Notes: generated from the sequence alone by a model not told the origin. A stretch of DNA of 64,000 nt from JBHEBG01 sp046557915 (GCF_046557915.1 NZ_JBHEBG010000001.1:434001-498000), one strand, 5' to 3'. Positions 43,971 through 53,647 are shown, counted from the first letter of the stretch. Program-made: numbers and translations.

Positions 43971-44738
43971 ATGTCCACCGATCGTTCCAACGGAAGTCTT
44001 TATGTAAACATTCAGAAGAACATTGCCAAGGTAGAATTTGGTCATCCGGCCAGCAATTCGTTTACAGCAGAGCTCTTAGATAGATTAACCAGGGAATTGC
44101 AAAAGCTTTCCGATAATGATGGGATATCCATTATTGTATTGCAGTCGGAAGGTGATAGGGCTTTCTGTGCCGGGGCTTCGTTTGATGAATTGGTCGCTAT
44201 TTCAACCTTGGAAGAGGGTAAGGCTTTCTTTTCTGGATTTGCCAACCTCATCAATGCCATGCGCAATTGCAAAAAACCTATTATTGGGCGCGTTCAGGGG
44301 AAAGCCGTAGGAGGGGGTGTTGGACTTATTTCTGCCTGCGATTATGTCCTTGCCACAGAAGCTGCAGCAATAAGACTTTCAGAGCTAACTATAGGTATTG
44401 CTCCCTTGGTAATTGCTCCGGCTGTTGAGCGAAAAATTGGAAAGGCGGGCTTTTCCGAACTGTCGCTTTCGCCCACGGAATGGAAAAGCGCCTATTGGGC
44501 CCAAGAAAAGGGCCTCTTCTCTAAAGTCTATGAAACCACAAAACAACTAGACAAAGAGGTTCATTTCTTCTCCGAAAAATTGGCCTCCTACAACCCAGAA
44601 GCTTTACAAGCAATGAAAAAGATACTATGGGAAACCACCGGCCATTGGGATAAGTTACTAACGGAGCGCGCCGAAATCTCTGGGAGACTTGCACTCTCCC
44701 CTGCTACAAAAAAAGCTTTGGCAACCTTCAAGAAATAG
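43971..44738 (+). CDS. Enoyl-CoA hydratase/isomerase family protein
   Basis: The 255 residues form a crotonase-fold protein. The oxyanion-hole segments AFCAGASFDELV and VGGGVGLISACDYVLA are intact. One catalytic Glu typical of hydratases is not clear, so it may be an isomerase or other crotonase. It lies 21 bases after the MATE gene and before a very small gene. Confidence 0.9.
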   Translation: MSTDRSNGSLYVNIQKNIAKVEFGHPASNSFTAELLDRLTRELQKLSDNDGISIIVLQSEGDRAFCAGASFDELVAISTLEEGKAFFSGFANLINAMRNCKKPIIGRVQGKAVGGGVGLISACDYVLATEAAAIRLSELTIGIAPLVIAPAVERKIGKAGFSELSLSPTEWKSAYWAQEKGLFSKVYETTKQLDKEVHFFSEKLASYNPEALQAMKKILWETTGHWDKLLTERAEISGRLALSPATKKALATFKK

Positions 44739-44782
44739 ACAATAACAGCCATATTTTACCGTTTTCCCTTAAACTTCTTTTT

Positions 44783-44896
44783 ATGGATATACTTTCCTTT
44801 TTAAACGGCGATCTGGTTTTTCCACTCCTAGCTCTTTTTGTAGTGGTTGTTTATTTTATAAATAGAATAAACAATAGAAGGAAATTTAAACGATAG
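44783..44896 (+). CDS. Small single-helix membrane protein (37 aa)
   Basis: The frame begins MDILSFLNGDLVFPLLALF, has one membrane helix (about residues 11-26) and ends in a basic tail NNRRKFKR. This looks like a real micropeptide by composition. It lies 44 bases after the crotonase stop. No function is known. Confidence 0.5.
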   Translation: MDILSFLNGDLVFPLLALFVVVVYFINRINNRRKFKR

Positions 44897-44975
44897 GCAA
44901 TCTTCTTTTAACACTTTAAAGCGCAACGATGTTTAAAAAAAACATCTGTTGGTAAAATATCCAAATCCTTATATT

Positions 44976-45401
44976 ATGCGCAAAATTTTGTTCCTAGTTA
45001 CCTTAGTCCTTTTTCTCCATAATTGTTCTGACGATGATTCTCCATTACCGAACAATTGCCAAAACATTGCATGTACTGAAATCTTTATTTCTTTTCATGT
45101 CAGCGTTAAGGATTCCGATGACGAAGCGGTAGCTCTAGATCAATTTAAGGTAACCGATGTGAACAGTGGTGAAGATCTGACCCGCCTTTTTGATGAGGCC
45201 ACATTAGCCATGTTCAAAGCAGAGGGCAGGTATCCCTTATATGATGATCTATACCTACAAGGGCATGAGAATACCACAAGGGAAATTAGATTTATGGGTA
45301 CCATCAATGACGAAGAGGTTGTAAATGAAACCTATGTAGTAGCCGCAGATTGCTGCCATGTAAGCTTGGTTTCTGGAAATCTGAGTCCCGTTATTAACTA
45401 A
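44976..45401 (+). CDS. Small lipoprotein of unknown function
   Basis: I chose the ATG at 44976 (141 residues). The signal ends LFLHNC, a lipobox with the acidic SDDDS after the Cys typical of Bacteroidota lipoproteins. Several Cys (CQNIACTE, ADCCHVS) probably form disulfides. It has the look of a small beta-rich surface protein. No family was recognised. Confidence 0.75.
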   Translation: MRKILFLVTLVLFLHNCSDDDSPLPNNCQNIACTEIFISFHVSVKDSDDEAVALDQFKVTDVNSGEDLTRLFDEATLAMFKAEGRYPLYDDLYLQGHENTTREIRFMGTINDEEVVNETYVVAADCCHVSLVSGNLSPVIN

Positions 45402-45443
45402 AAAAGTTCATTAAATCCACTATGCCCAACCTGCAATTATGAC

Positions 45444-45451
45444 TACCTTTG
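45444..45451 (+). promoter_or_regulatory. Predicted -7 box of queD
   Basis: TACCTTTG matches TAnnTTTG, 17 bases before the queD ATG. The -33 element is weak. Confidence 0.5.
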
Positions 45452-45468
45452 CGTCATAAAAGACGTGA

Positions 45469-45918
45469 ATGGGCAATATTAGGATTACCAAACAATTTAC
45501 CTTCGAAACCGGCCATGCACTATATGGGTACGATGGCAAATGTAGAAATGTCCATGGGCATAGTTACAAGCTTTCGGTAACGGTGATAGGCAAGCCTATT
45601 ACGGATACATCGCATGTAAAATTAGGGATGGTCATCGATTTTGGGGACCTAAAGACCATTGTAAAGGAAGAAATTGTAAATCCTTTTGACCATGCAACGG
45701 TCTTTAATAAAAATACCCCTCATGTAGAATTGGCCAAGGAACTCATGGACAGGGGACACAAGGTTATTTTAGCGGATTACCAACCCACCAGTGAGAACAT
45801 GGTGATAGATTTTGCTTCTAAAATTACCGCTCGTCTTCCCAAAAACATCAAACTACATTCTTTAAGGTTACGAGAAACCGAGACGGCTTTTGCCGAATGG
45901 TATGCAACAGACAACTAA
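45469..45918 (+). CDS. queD: 6-carboxytetrahydropterin synthase
   Basis: This 149-residue enzyme converts dihydroneopterin triphosphate in queuosine synthesis. The zinc ligands are His16 (TGHAL), His29 and His31 (VHGHSY); Cys25 is the catalytic candidate. The late RLRETETAFAEW is typical. A related PTPS activity is possible. Confidence 0.93.
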   Translation: MGNIRITKQFTFETGHALYGYDGKCRNVHGHSYKLSVTVIGKPITDTSHVKLGMVIDFGDLKTIVKEEIVNPFDHATVFNKNTPHVELAKELMDRGHKVILADYQPTSENMVIDFASKITARLPKNIKLHSLRLRETETAFAEWYATDN

Positions 45919-45975
45919 GGTTCCGACAAAACATGCGGGCATACGCTTTTTTGCTTTTCCTTATATTTACATTCC

Positions 45976-46743
45976 ATGAAAACCATTAGTATTTCCGACG
46001 GAAAAAAAATATACTTTGCCAGTGACAATCACTTGGGAGCACCAACCACATCTGCGAGTTTGCCCAGGGAGAAAAAATTTGTGGCGTGGCTAGATACTAT
46101 TAAGAAAGATGCCGAGGCCATTTTTTTGATGGGAGATCTTTTTGATTTTTGGTTTGAGTATAAGACTGTAGTTCCCAAAGGGTTTACACGTACTTTGGGT
46201 AAATTGGCAGAGCTCTCGGATGCTGGTATTTCTATACATTACTTTGTGGGTAACCACGATCTTTGGATGAACGGATATTTTGAGGAGGAGCTTAATATTC
46301 CTGTTTATCATAGCCCGCAGCAATATACATTTAATAACACTTCCTTTTTTATAGGCCATGGCGATGGGTTGGGCCCGGGCGACAAGGGATACAAACGTAT
46401 GAAAAAACTGTTCACCAACCCTTTCGCTAAATGGTTGTTTAAATGGTTGCACCCGGATTTGGGCGTACGCCTGGCACAATATTTCTCCGTAAAGAACAAA
46501 TTGATCTCTGGAGATTCCGATATCAAATTTTTAGGTGAGGACAAAGAATGGTTGGTACAATATGCCAAACGAAAGCTAGAGAAACGACATTACGACTATT
46601 TTGTCTTTGGGCATAGGCACCTTCCCTTGGAAATTGCGCTTAACAGCTCATCTACATATATAAATTTAGGAGATTGGATTGAATATTTTACATACGCCGC
46701 CTTTGATGGTCAAAAACTGAGTTTGGAAAAATTTGAAGGCTAG
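45976..46743 (+). CDS. lpxH: UDP-2,3-diacylglucosamine diphosphatase
   Basis: The 255 residues form a calcineurin-like phosphoesterase of lipid A synthesis. The metal motifs are FASDNHLG (usual D-x-H has Asn here: DNH), GDLFDFWFEY, GNHD, GHGD and GHRH. It acts at the inner membrane. Its last four bases overlap the end of the convergent gene. Confidence 0.92.
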   Translation: MKTISISDGKKIYFASDNHLGAPTTSASLPREKKFVAWLDTIKKDAEAIFLMGDLFDFWFEYKTVVPKGFTRTLGKLAELSDAGISIHYFVGNHDLWMNGYFEEELNIPVYHSPQQYTFNNTSFFIGHGDGLGPGDKGYKRMKKLFTNPFAKWLFKWLHPDLGVRLAQYFSVKNKLISGDSDIKFLGEDKEWLVQYAKRKLEKRHYDYFVFGHRHLPLEIALNSSSTYINLGDWIEYFTYAAFDGQKLSLEKFEG

Positions 46744-47096
46744 CCTTTAAACAATCCTCCCAGCAAGTTATCCAAATCCAATTGAAACAAGGTCCCTTCC
46801 ACAAGATCGGAAATAGCATTTAATTCTTTTTGATTTATTGCCAAGGTAACCTGTGGTGCAGGGGTCTCTAGGAGCAATGCACGGCACGATTCATTGCTGG
46901 CGCAGTCTTTGCACAGCGAATTGTTGTTCTTGGTGCATTTGATATTTTTGGAAAACTGAATCAACTCTTTTTTGGATAGCAACAATCCGGTATCCCTAAA
47001 AACGATCTGAATTTTTTTCATATCCTTTAAGGAAGCTCTTTTCCATTGAAAGGCTACGCCAAAGCCATTGGTATAAATTGGGTTTATGTCTTGCAT
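46740..47096 (-). CDS. Cysteine-cluster protein of unknown function
   Basis: The 118 residues have four Cys close together in CTKNNNSLCKDCASNESC (about 54-71), a likely metal or iron-sulfur site. No domain was recognised. It follows an FMN-binding protein gene by one base and the DUF6607 gene upstream, so it may belong to an iron or electron-transfer locus. Confidence 0.7.
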   Translation of the reverse strand: MQDINPIYTNGFGVAFQWKRASLKDMKKIQIVFRDTGLLLSKKELIQFSKNIKCTKNNNSLCKDCASNESCRALLLETPAPQVTLAINQKELNAISDLVEGTLFQLDLDNLLGGLFKG

Positions 47097-47097
47097 G

Positions 47098-47661
47098 TCA
47101 TAGAATTTTTAATTTGTTCTTAAGGCTCAGGGTTTTTATACTTTTAAGTAAATCTACAATGGCATTCGTCATACTACTTGCTGATATGGTAGCTCCGGCA
47201 ATAGCGTCGATCTCCGTTCCGTATGCCAAGGTGTTTTCTGGAGTAAGCCCTATGAATTGTTTTAGCCAGCGCTGACTCCCAATCTGTTGACCATAATTTT
47301 CGCGATAAATCAATACTTTCGATTTTTTTATGGTCCAATCCTGAGTGAATAGAACAATATAATCGAACATACGCTTCATACTCTCCGCTTCACCCAAATA
47401 AACAAACCCTATCAGCCTTTGCTCTTTACGAATTGCGAACAGATTATCGCCCCCAAACTCCGAGGGCGTTATCTTATTCATTTTTGCGGACACCACAACC
47501 GGTTTAAGTGTAAAGTGCTCTGTTTCGTAGGCAACAGCTATGGCATTATCCATTTTTTGTTGAATTCTGGGAGAGATTTGTGCCGCAATCCCCGAATAGT
47601 AAAGAATGGCCATTACCAAAACGGCCATCCTTATATGAATTGTGTTATTTCCCCGCTGCAT
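47098..47661 (-). CDS. FMN-binding domain protein, membrane-anchored
   Basis: The 187 residues have an N-terminal hydrophobic segment (about 12-26), either an anchor or signal. The C-terminal FMN-binding region contains DAIAGATISASSMTNAI, which resembles the SGATxx flavinylation motif of NqrC/RnfG-type domains. It may carry covalent FMN on the outer side of the membrane for iron or heme reduction. It overlaps the DUF6607 gene by 17 bases. Confidence 0.82.
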   Translation of the reverse strand: MQRGNNTIHIRMAVLVMAILYYSGIAAQISPRIQQKMDNAIAVAYETEHFTLKPVVVSAKMNKITPSEFGGDNLFAIRKEQRLIGFVYLGEAESMKRMFDYIVLFTQDWTIKKSKVLIYRENYGQQIGSQRWLKQFIGLTPENTLAYGTEIDAIAGATISASSMTNAIVDLLKSIKTLSLKNKLKIL

Positions 47662-48571
47662 CGGCTTCCGATTTGTCCATAATGAACTTCCTAATTAATG
47701 CGGTGATATCTTTTTGTTGGGCATGCCCTTTGTCCATGGCATAAAAATGCCGGTACAAAGGTTTGTCATCCAAGACTTTTCTTAGGGTAAGATTTCCCTC
47801 TAGGCCATATACCTCATCCCAGGAGTTACGTACCATTTCCCAAAACGCTTTGTTTTCTTTCCACCACGTTTTGGCCAAGGCACATTTGTCATCGCTCACC
47901 TTTTTATAACTATTAAACCCTTTTTCTTGGGCCAACAGCACATCTTCTTGTCCGTCTTTGCGGATGACCTTATCATTGTCTTGTTCGTGCAGCCATCCAA
48001 AATCGGTAATCTCGTGCCTGTTGCCACGAAACATTACATTATAATCTTTTCGCTTTGTATACTCTCGCCTTGGAAGAGGGGAATCTGATTTGTTTTCCCA
48101 ATAGTGCTTACCATCGGCATGTATCCAAGTTGCAGAACCTGCATATCTAGGGCTATCGTCTACCTGAAATACTTTTTGGGTCCATTGCCCGGCCACTTGC
48201 TCTTCAGGAAGGGTACCAAACTTCCAATTGTTGTCCTTGTCATAATGGAAAACCTTGTTATCTTCATAGGTCCAATCTTGGCGCCAGTGTTTTATAACCA
48301 CGGTATCGTGTACCAAGAGTAGATGCTGAATGGAAAGTTTGTTGTTTTGGTCTTCAATCAATTCTGCCCACTCCAAAGCTACAGCGGTATAATCATGATG
48401 TTTTTCATAGTCAATTTCCGGGGCAAAAGTTTCGGTATACTTAAATTCTACCTCAAAACATCCGCACATCGCCTTAATGGCATTAATGTCTTCCTCTTTT
48501 TTATCCTTTGGAGCCTGTCCGGCAAGGTACAGTCCCGAGAATAGCATACTTAAAATAATCGTTTTCTTCAT
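47645..48571 (-). CDS. DUF6607-family secreted protein
   Basis: The 308-residue protein has a signal peptide (about 1-19) and a long, Trp-rich body (WTYEDNKVFHYDKD, SATWIHADGKHYWEN). It matches what I know of the DUF6607 family, found in Bacteroidota iron loci. It is divergent from a TonB receptor, and a palindrome lies between them. Role in heme or iron handling is inferred from context. Confidence 0.8.
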   Translation of the reverse strand: MKKTIILSMLFSGLYLAGQAPKDKKEEDINAIKAMCGCFEVEFKYTETFAPEIDYEKHHDYTAVALEWAELIEDQNNKLSIQHLLLVHDTVVIKHWRQDWTYEDNKVFHYDKDNNWKFGTLPEEQVAGQWTQKVFQVDDSPRYAGSATWIHADGKHYWENKSDSPLPRREYTKRKDYNVMFRGNRHEITDFGWLHEQDNDKVIRKDGQEDVLLAQEKGFNSYKKVSDDKCALAKTWWKENKAFWEMVRNSWDEVYGLEGNLTLRKVLDDKPLYRHFYAMDKGHAQQKDITALIRKFIMDKSEADAAGK

Positions 48572-48600
48572 TATGATAGGTTTATGTGTTAAATGAAATC

Positions 48601-48661
48601 TTTGACAAAAATATTATTTTTATTTAGATCAAATATAAATAAGATCTATATATTTGTCAAA
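48601..48661. promoter_or_regulatory. Palindromic divergent promoter of the heme locus
   Basis: An outer inverted repeat (TTTGACAAAAATAT at 48601; ATATATTTGTCAAA at 48648) encloses an inner AGATC-N12-GATCT. The outer arms contain outward-facing -7 boxes: TATTTTTG on the minus strand (48606-48613) and TATATTTG on the plus strand (48649-48656). A shared operator is likely. Confidence 0.6.
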
Positions 48662-48672
48662 AATTATTAGGA

Positions 48673-50766
48673 ATGAATCTAAATAATGTCTTGGCCGCCA
48701 TATTCATTGGCTTAGCCCTTACCCTAACCAGGGGTCAAGAAAATCTAGAAGCCCAAGATGCTTCTACTATTTTGGATTTAGAAGAGGTAATTGTTACCGC
48801 TACACGTACAGAACGTCAATTATCCTCACTTCCACTGCCTGTTACCCTGATCTCCAAAAAACAATTGCAAAAGACCGGAGTAATACGTTTAGATGAAATC
48901 TTAAATGAACAAACCGGAATTATTACAGTAGCGGATGAAAGTGGATTTGAAGGTATTCAAATGCAAGGTATTGCATCGGACTATATTCTTATTTTAATAG
49001 ATGGTGTTCCCTTGGTGGGGAGGTCTTCCGGAAATTTTGACCTCAGTCGCCTTACCGTGGGCAACATCAAACAAATAGAGGTGGTTAAAGGGCCTTCGTC
49101 TAGCCTTTACGGTTCCGAAGCCTTGGGCGGGGTAGTCAATATCATTACCGAAACACCCAAGGATTCTTCATTAGCTGGGGAGGTATCCTATAGATTGGCA
49201 TCCTTCAATACCCACGATGCCAATATCAATATCAAACAAAAGAAAAACCAATTTGGGTATTCACTTTTTGCCAACACCTTGGCGAGCGACGGTTATGATC
49301 TTCGGCCCGATGTGGAAGGGCAAACCGTGAATCCTTTTAACAACTATACGCTCAATGGTCAGGTTGTTTACGATTTTGATGAAAGTCTAAAACTATTCTC
49401 TTCAGCAAGATACTACTACCAAAACCAAGATGCGGTCTTAGCGGTGGATGAAGAGGTCTTTGAAGGCAGTAGCGATATAAACGAGTTTAATGCCCACCTT
49501 AGGGCAGATCATTATGCCAGTAAAAAACTGAACTTCCAATACGAATTCTATTATACCAAATACAAAGCCTCCGAACTTTTGGAAAGCCCAATTTCTGAGG
49601 ACGTATTTAGCCAAAGTGAATTTGACCAAGACCTTCTGCGACCAGAAATAAGGGCCTCTTATACCATAAAACCAAACCACGTCATTACCACAGGTCTTGG
49701 GTATAACCATGAAAATTTAGACCGTACTTTTTTTGATGAACAAATTACCTTCAACTCCCAATATGTCTATGCGCAATACGATTTTTATCCTTTTGAGAAG
49801 TTGAACGTCATCCTTGGCGCCCGATTTGACAACCACAGCGAATACCAATCCCAGTTCAGTCCTAAATTTTCCGCAAACTACTCCCTAAGTTCGGCCATTT
49901 CCGTTAAGGGTTCCGTTGGTTATGGTTTTAAGGCACCCGACTTCCGTCAACTGTATTTTGATTTTACAAACTCGGCTGTAGGGTATACCGTACTTGGTTA
50001 CAACGTAGCAGTAGAAAAGATCCAAGAATTGGATGCCCAGGGTCAGCTTTCCGATATTCTTTTTACACCCTCGGCCCTAGAAGAACCTTTAAAACCAGAA
50101 AGTTCGGTAGGTTACAACTTTGGTCTTGCCTATAATCGGGGAAAGTTAAAAACCGAATTGAATTTCTTTCGGAACGATTTTGAAAACCTTATCGACACTC
50201 GGATCATAGCGAGAAAAACCAACGGGCAAAATGTATTCAGCTATACCAATTTCAGTAAAATATACACTACAGGATTGGAAGTTAACACCCAGTATAAAAT
50301 TGATGAGAGATTAACTTTTTCTGGTGGTTATCAGCTGTTGTTTGCCAAGGACAAAGAGCAAAAAGAAGCTTTGGAGGAGGGAACGGTTTTTGCTCGCGAC
50401 CCGCAGACCTTGCAAACCATTGCACTAGATAATTCGGATTATTTCGGTCTAGTAAACAGGTCTCGGCACACGGCCAACTTTAAAATTTTCTATGATGTCC
50501 CCAACTGGAAAGCCAATATTAACCTCCGCATAAACTACAGAAGTAAATATGGTCTTTTTGATAGTAACGGCAACGGTATTCTAGATGATTTTGACACTTC
50601 TTTCGTAGATGGTTACGCCCTTACCAATATTGCTTTGAACAAAACTTTCTACAACAATTACACCGTTCAATTAGGAGCCAATAACCTCTTCGATTATACG
50701 GATAACGAAAACATTCCCAGTCTTGCCGGGATACAGGCATTTGTTAAACTAAATATTCAATTTTAA
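48673..50766 (+). CDS. TonB-dependent outer-membrane receptor (heme-type)
   Basis: The 697 residues include a signal peptide, a plug domain (EEVIVTATRTERQLSSLP; GPSSSLYGSEALGGVVNII) and a 22-strand beta-barrel to the C-terminus (FVKLNIQF). A HmuY gene follows after 10 bases, so heme is the probable ligand. The heme ligand residues of HmuR-type receptors cannot be fixed by eye. Confidence 0.92.
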   Translation: MNLNNVLAAIFIGLALTLTRGQENLEAQDASTILDLEEVIVTATRTERQLSSLPLPVTLISKKQLQKTGVIRLDEILNEQTGIITVADESGFEGIQMQGIASDYILILIDGVPLVGRSSGNFDLSRLTVGNIKQIEVVKGPSSSLYGSEALGGVVNIITETPKDSSLAGEVSYRLASFNTHDANINIKQKKNQFGYSLFANTLASDGYDLRPDVEGQTVNPFNNYTLNGQVVYDFDESLKLFSSARYYYQNQDAVLAVDEEVFEGSSDINEFNAHLRADHYASKKLNFQYEFYYTKYKASELLESPISEDVFSQSEFDQDLLRPEIRASYTIKPNHVITTGLGYNHENLDRTFFDEQITFNSQYVYAQYDFYPFEKLNVILGARFDNHSEYQSQFSPKFSANYSLSSAISVKGSVGYGFKAPDFRQLYFDFTNSAVGYTVLGYNVAVEKIQELDAQGQLSDILFTPSALEEPLKPESSVGYNFGLAYNRGKLKTELNFFRNDFENLIDTRIIARKTNGQNVFSYTNFSKIYTTGLEVNTQYKIDERLTFSGGYQLLFAKDKEQKEALEEGTVFARDPQTLQTIALDNSDYFGLVNRSRHTANFKIFYDVPNWKANINLRINYRSKYGLFDSNGNGILDDFDTSFVDGYALTNIALNKTFYNNYTVQLGANNLFDYTDNENIPSLAGIQAFVKLNIQF

Positions 50767-50776
50767 ATCTATTATC

Positions 50777-51409
50777 ATGAAACCATCAGTATCTTTTTTT
50801 GCACTTTTATTGGCCTTCATTCTCATGATTGGCTGTAGTAGTGATGACGACAACGAGATTGTATTAACCCCAGTACAAAGTAAAACCGCATCCAATATAC
50901 CAGCGCCACTAATAGGTGGACAGGGCGAGCCCGAAACTGGGCCGTTCACCAAATTCAGTTTTGCTACCGGAACTGTAACCGACAGCGATACCGCTTGGGA
51001 TATCGCATTTCGTGGAACTACCATAGCAGTCAACGGCGGAACAGTAACCGGTACTGATGATGAACCTGTTAGAAATGGTAATGCCGGAGCCTCGGTAGAG
51101 ACCGGAACTTTTGCCAGTATAACAAGTGCAGATGGTATTAGTTTTGACACGGATGCGGATACGGCCTTTGCCATTCCTACAGGAAGTGATAACGGCTGGT
51201 ACAACTATAATTTTATGACCAACGTAGTTAGCCCTATCCCAGGACGTGTTTTAGTGATACGTACCTATGATGGCAAATACGCCAAAGTAGAAATCTTAAG
51301 TTACTACAGAGATGCCCCTGCAACACCAGATCCTGATGTGGACGAATATCGGGTCTATACCTTTAATTATGTATATAACCCTAATGCAGGTGAAACTTCT
51401 TTGGAGTAA
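50777..51409 (+). CDS. HmuY-family heme-binding lipoprotein
   Basis: The 210 residues have a lipobox LMIGC (Cys20) followed by SSDDD. The typical HmuY segments SDTAWDIAFRGTTI and FNYVYNP are present. HmuY takes heme from host or environmental proteins and hands it to the receptor. It lies 10 bases after the receptor gene in one operon and is followed by a terminator. Confidence 0.9.
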   Translation: MKPSVSFFALLLAFILMIGCSSDDDNEIVLTPVQSKTASNIPAPLIGGQGEPETGPFTKFSFATGTVTDSDTAWDIAFRGTTIAVNGGTVTGTDDEPVRNGNAGASVETGTFASITSADGISFDTDADTAFAIPTGSDNGWYNYNFMTNVVSPIPGRVLVIRTYDGKYAKVEILSYYRDAPATPDPDVDEYRVYTFNYVYNPNAGETSLE

Positions 51410-51439
51410 TCAAAAATCAGAGTTGAGGTTAGTTAGTTT

Positions 51440-51480
51440 TAGGGTCCATCGGGTTTCTACCTTTTGGGCCCTATTTTTTT
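51440..51480 (+). terminator. Terminator of the receptor-HmuY operon
   Basis: TAGGGTCC pairs with GGGCCCTA (one G-U) over an 18-base loop, followed by seven T. Confidence 0.75.
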
Positions 51481-51517
51481 CGGTGTTTCTTTTCGAGATA
51501 GTAGTATATCTCCTTTG

Positions 51518-53212
51518 CTAAGCCTCCCGCAAATCGCGCAATTTTAATTGAAGACTTACATTCCCTTGCCATTCATTTTCATCAATAGAAAATGCAGCGT
51601 TGAATTTTTTACGATGGGTTACCATTGGAAGTTTTTCTCCTAACCCAAATCCAATTCCTCCAATGGGTGCACTACCATTTTGTACGGCCGAAAGTTTTAA
51701 ATGCTTTTGATCTTCTCCTACTCCCTTGGCATAACCCGTATCCGAAAGATCTTCGGTCATGAAGATTGGGGTCATGTTTCCCGGACCAAAGGGTTCAAAT
51801 TGCTTAAGGATCCGCATCAGTTTTGGTGTAATCTGCTTAAGGTTAATGGCAGCATCGATTACAATTTCACGCGTCAATAAATTAGGGTCTATGGTCTGGG
51901 AGACCACTTTTTCAAACTGTTCCTTAAACTCGTCATATTTTGTTTCCAGAAGTGTTAGTCCGGCGGCATATTTATGTCCACCAAACTGTTCAATACAATC
52001 TGCACAGCCTTGCAGTGCGTTGTATACATCAAAGCCCTTTACAGATCTTGCGGAGGCAGCAAGTTTATCGCCACTTTTTGTAAATACCAAGGTAGGGCGG
52101 TAATACGTATCGGTAAGTCTGGAAGCAACAATACCGATAACACCTTTGTGCCAAGTATCTTTGTAGACCACAGAGGTAAACCGGTCTTCCTCATTATTTT
52201 TACGTATCTGCTCTAGTGCTTCCAGGGTAATTTCTTGATCTAGACCCCGTCGATCTGTATTAAATGCCTCAATAGCGGCAGCAAATTCCTTTGCTCTCTC
52301 CAAATCGGTTTCCTTAAGCAGGTCTACCGCGTGCTGGCCATGTTTCATACGCCCTGCTGCATTTATCCTAGGTGCAATAATAAATACTACATCGGTAATG
52401 GTAAGTGTTTTCTTTTTTATCTGGTCGATTATGGCTTTGAACCCAATACGCGGATTGGAGTTGATAAGCTGCAGTCCATAATACGCCAATATTCTGTTCT
52501 CTCCTGTAATAGGCACTATATCTGCCCCAATGGCGGTGGCCACCAAGTCTAGGTAAGGAACTAAATCTTGCACTGTTTCACCACTTTTGGAGCCAAGTGC
52601 CTGAATGAGCTTAAACCCTACACCACATCCGCAAAGTTCATCATAGGGGTAATTACAATCGTCCCTTTTAGGATCCAATACGGCTACTGCATTTGGTATC
52701 TGGCTTCCCGGACGGTGGTGATCACAGATAATAAAATCGATATTTTTCTCTTTGGCGTAGGTAACCTTATCAAGAGCCTTAATTCCACAGTCCAGCGCAA
52801 TGATCAAGGAAAAATCATTGTCATCGGCAAAATCGATTCCTGCATACGAAATGCCATACCCCTCTTCATACCTGTCCGGAATGTATGTGGATACATTGGG
52901 ATAACGCCTTAAGAGATAGGATGATACCAAGGCAACAGCAGTAGTGCCATCCACATCGTAATCGCCATAAATCAATATATTTTCGTTATCGGTAATGGCC
53001 TGTTCAATCCTGGCCACAGCAAGATCCATGTCTTTCATTAGAAAGGGATCGTGCAAATCCTCTAGTTCTGGTCTAAAGAATTTTCTGGCTTCCCCATAAT
53101 TGGTGATACCGCGTTGCAAGAGAAGTTCGGCAACCAAGGGTTCTACTTTTAAAGCCTCTATCAGGGTTTGTTTTTTAGTAGGGTCGGATTTGGGTTTTAT
53201 TGTCCAGCGCAT
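51518..53212 (-). CDS. recJ: Single-stranded-DNA-specific exonuclease RecJ
   Basis: The 564 residues form a 5'-3' exonuclease of DNA repair. The DHH-family metal motifs are in order: DYDVDGTTA (about 80), ALDCG, and DHHRPG. The DHHA1 region and an OB-fold C-terminus follow. The OsmC gene lies 12 bases upstream. Confidence 0.97.
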   Translation of the reverse strand: MRWTIKPKSDPTKKQTLIEALKVEPLVAELLLQRGITNYGEARKFFRPELEDLHDPFLMKDMDLAVARIEQAITDNENILIYGDYDVDGTTAVALVSSYLLRRYPNVSTYIPDRYEEGYGISYAGIDFADDNDFSLIIALDCGIKALDKVTYAKEKNIDFIICDHHRPGSQIPNAVAVLDPKRDDCNYPYDELCGCGVGFKLIQALGSKSGETVQDLVPYLDLVATAIGADIVPITGENRILAYYGLQLINSNPRIGFKAIIDQIKKKTLTITDVVFIIAPRINAAGRMKHGQHAVDLLKETDLERAKEFAAAIEAFNTDRRGLDQEITLEALEQIRKNNEEDRFTSVVYKDTWHKGVIGIVASRLTDTYYRPTLVFTKSGDKLAASARSVKGFDVYNALQGCADCIEQFGGHKYAAGLTLLETKYDEFKEQFEKVVSQTIDPNLLTREIVIDAAINLKQITPKLMRILKQFEPFGPGNMTPIFMTEDLSDTGYAKGVGEDQKHLKLSAVQNGSAPIGGIGFGLGEKLPMVTHRKKFNAAFSIDENEWQGNVSLQLKLRDLREA

Positions 53213-53224
53213 AGGTGTTATCGC

Positions 53225-53647
53225 CTATTTATGATGAAAAATGGTTTTAATCTCCAAGTCGGCAAATCTTCGGAACATTTCTGCCACGCCACAGTACTTT
53301 TCCATAGACAGATCTACGGCCTTTTGTAGTTTTCCTTCTTTTAGATTGCTGCCATGAAAATGGTATTCAATAGTAACTGCATCGTAGTATTTAGGATGTT
53401 CCTCAGTTAAATTTGCAATGGTTTCAATTTGAAATTCACCAACCTCTAATTTCATTTTTTTTATGAGCGAAGCTACATCCAGTCCAGAACAACCAGCAAG
53501 TGAGGACAGCATCATTGCCTTGGGGCGCAATCCATTGCTCTCGCCCCCATTTTCAGGGCCTGCATCCATTTTTATTGTAAGTCCGGATGGGTTGTTGCTT
53601 TCGAAGGCCATATTGCCCAACCATTTGGTAGTGATATGATTTGTCAT
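53225..53647 (-). CDS. OsmC-family peroxide reductase
   Basis: The 140 residues have the two reactive cysteines Cys53 (LAGCSGLDV) and Cys119 (EKYCGVAEMF) of OsmC/Ohr proteins. It reduces organic peroxides in the cytoplasm. A CAAAAGTA at 53677 (TACTTTTG on the minus strand) may be its -7 box. It is divergent from another peroxide-type gene. Confidence 0.92.
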   Translation of the reverse strand: MTNHITTKWLGNMAFESNNPSGLTIKMDAGPENGGESNGLRPKAMMLSSLAGCSGLDVASLIKKMKLEVGEFQIETIANLTEEHPKYYDAVTIEYHFHGSNLKEGKLQKAVDLSMEKYCGVAEMFRRFADLEIKTIFHHK

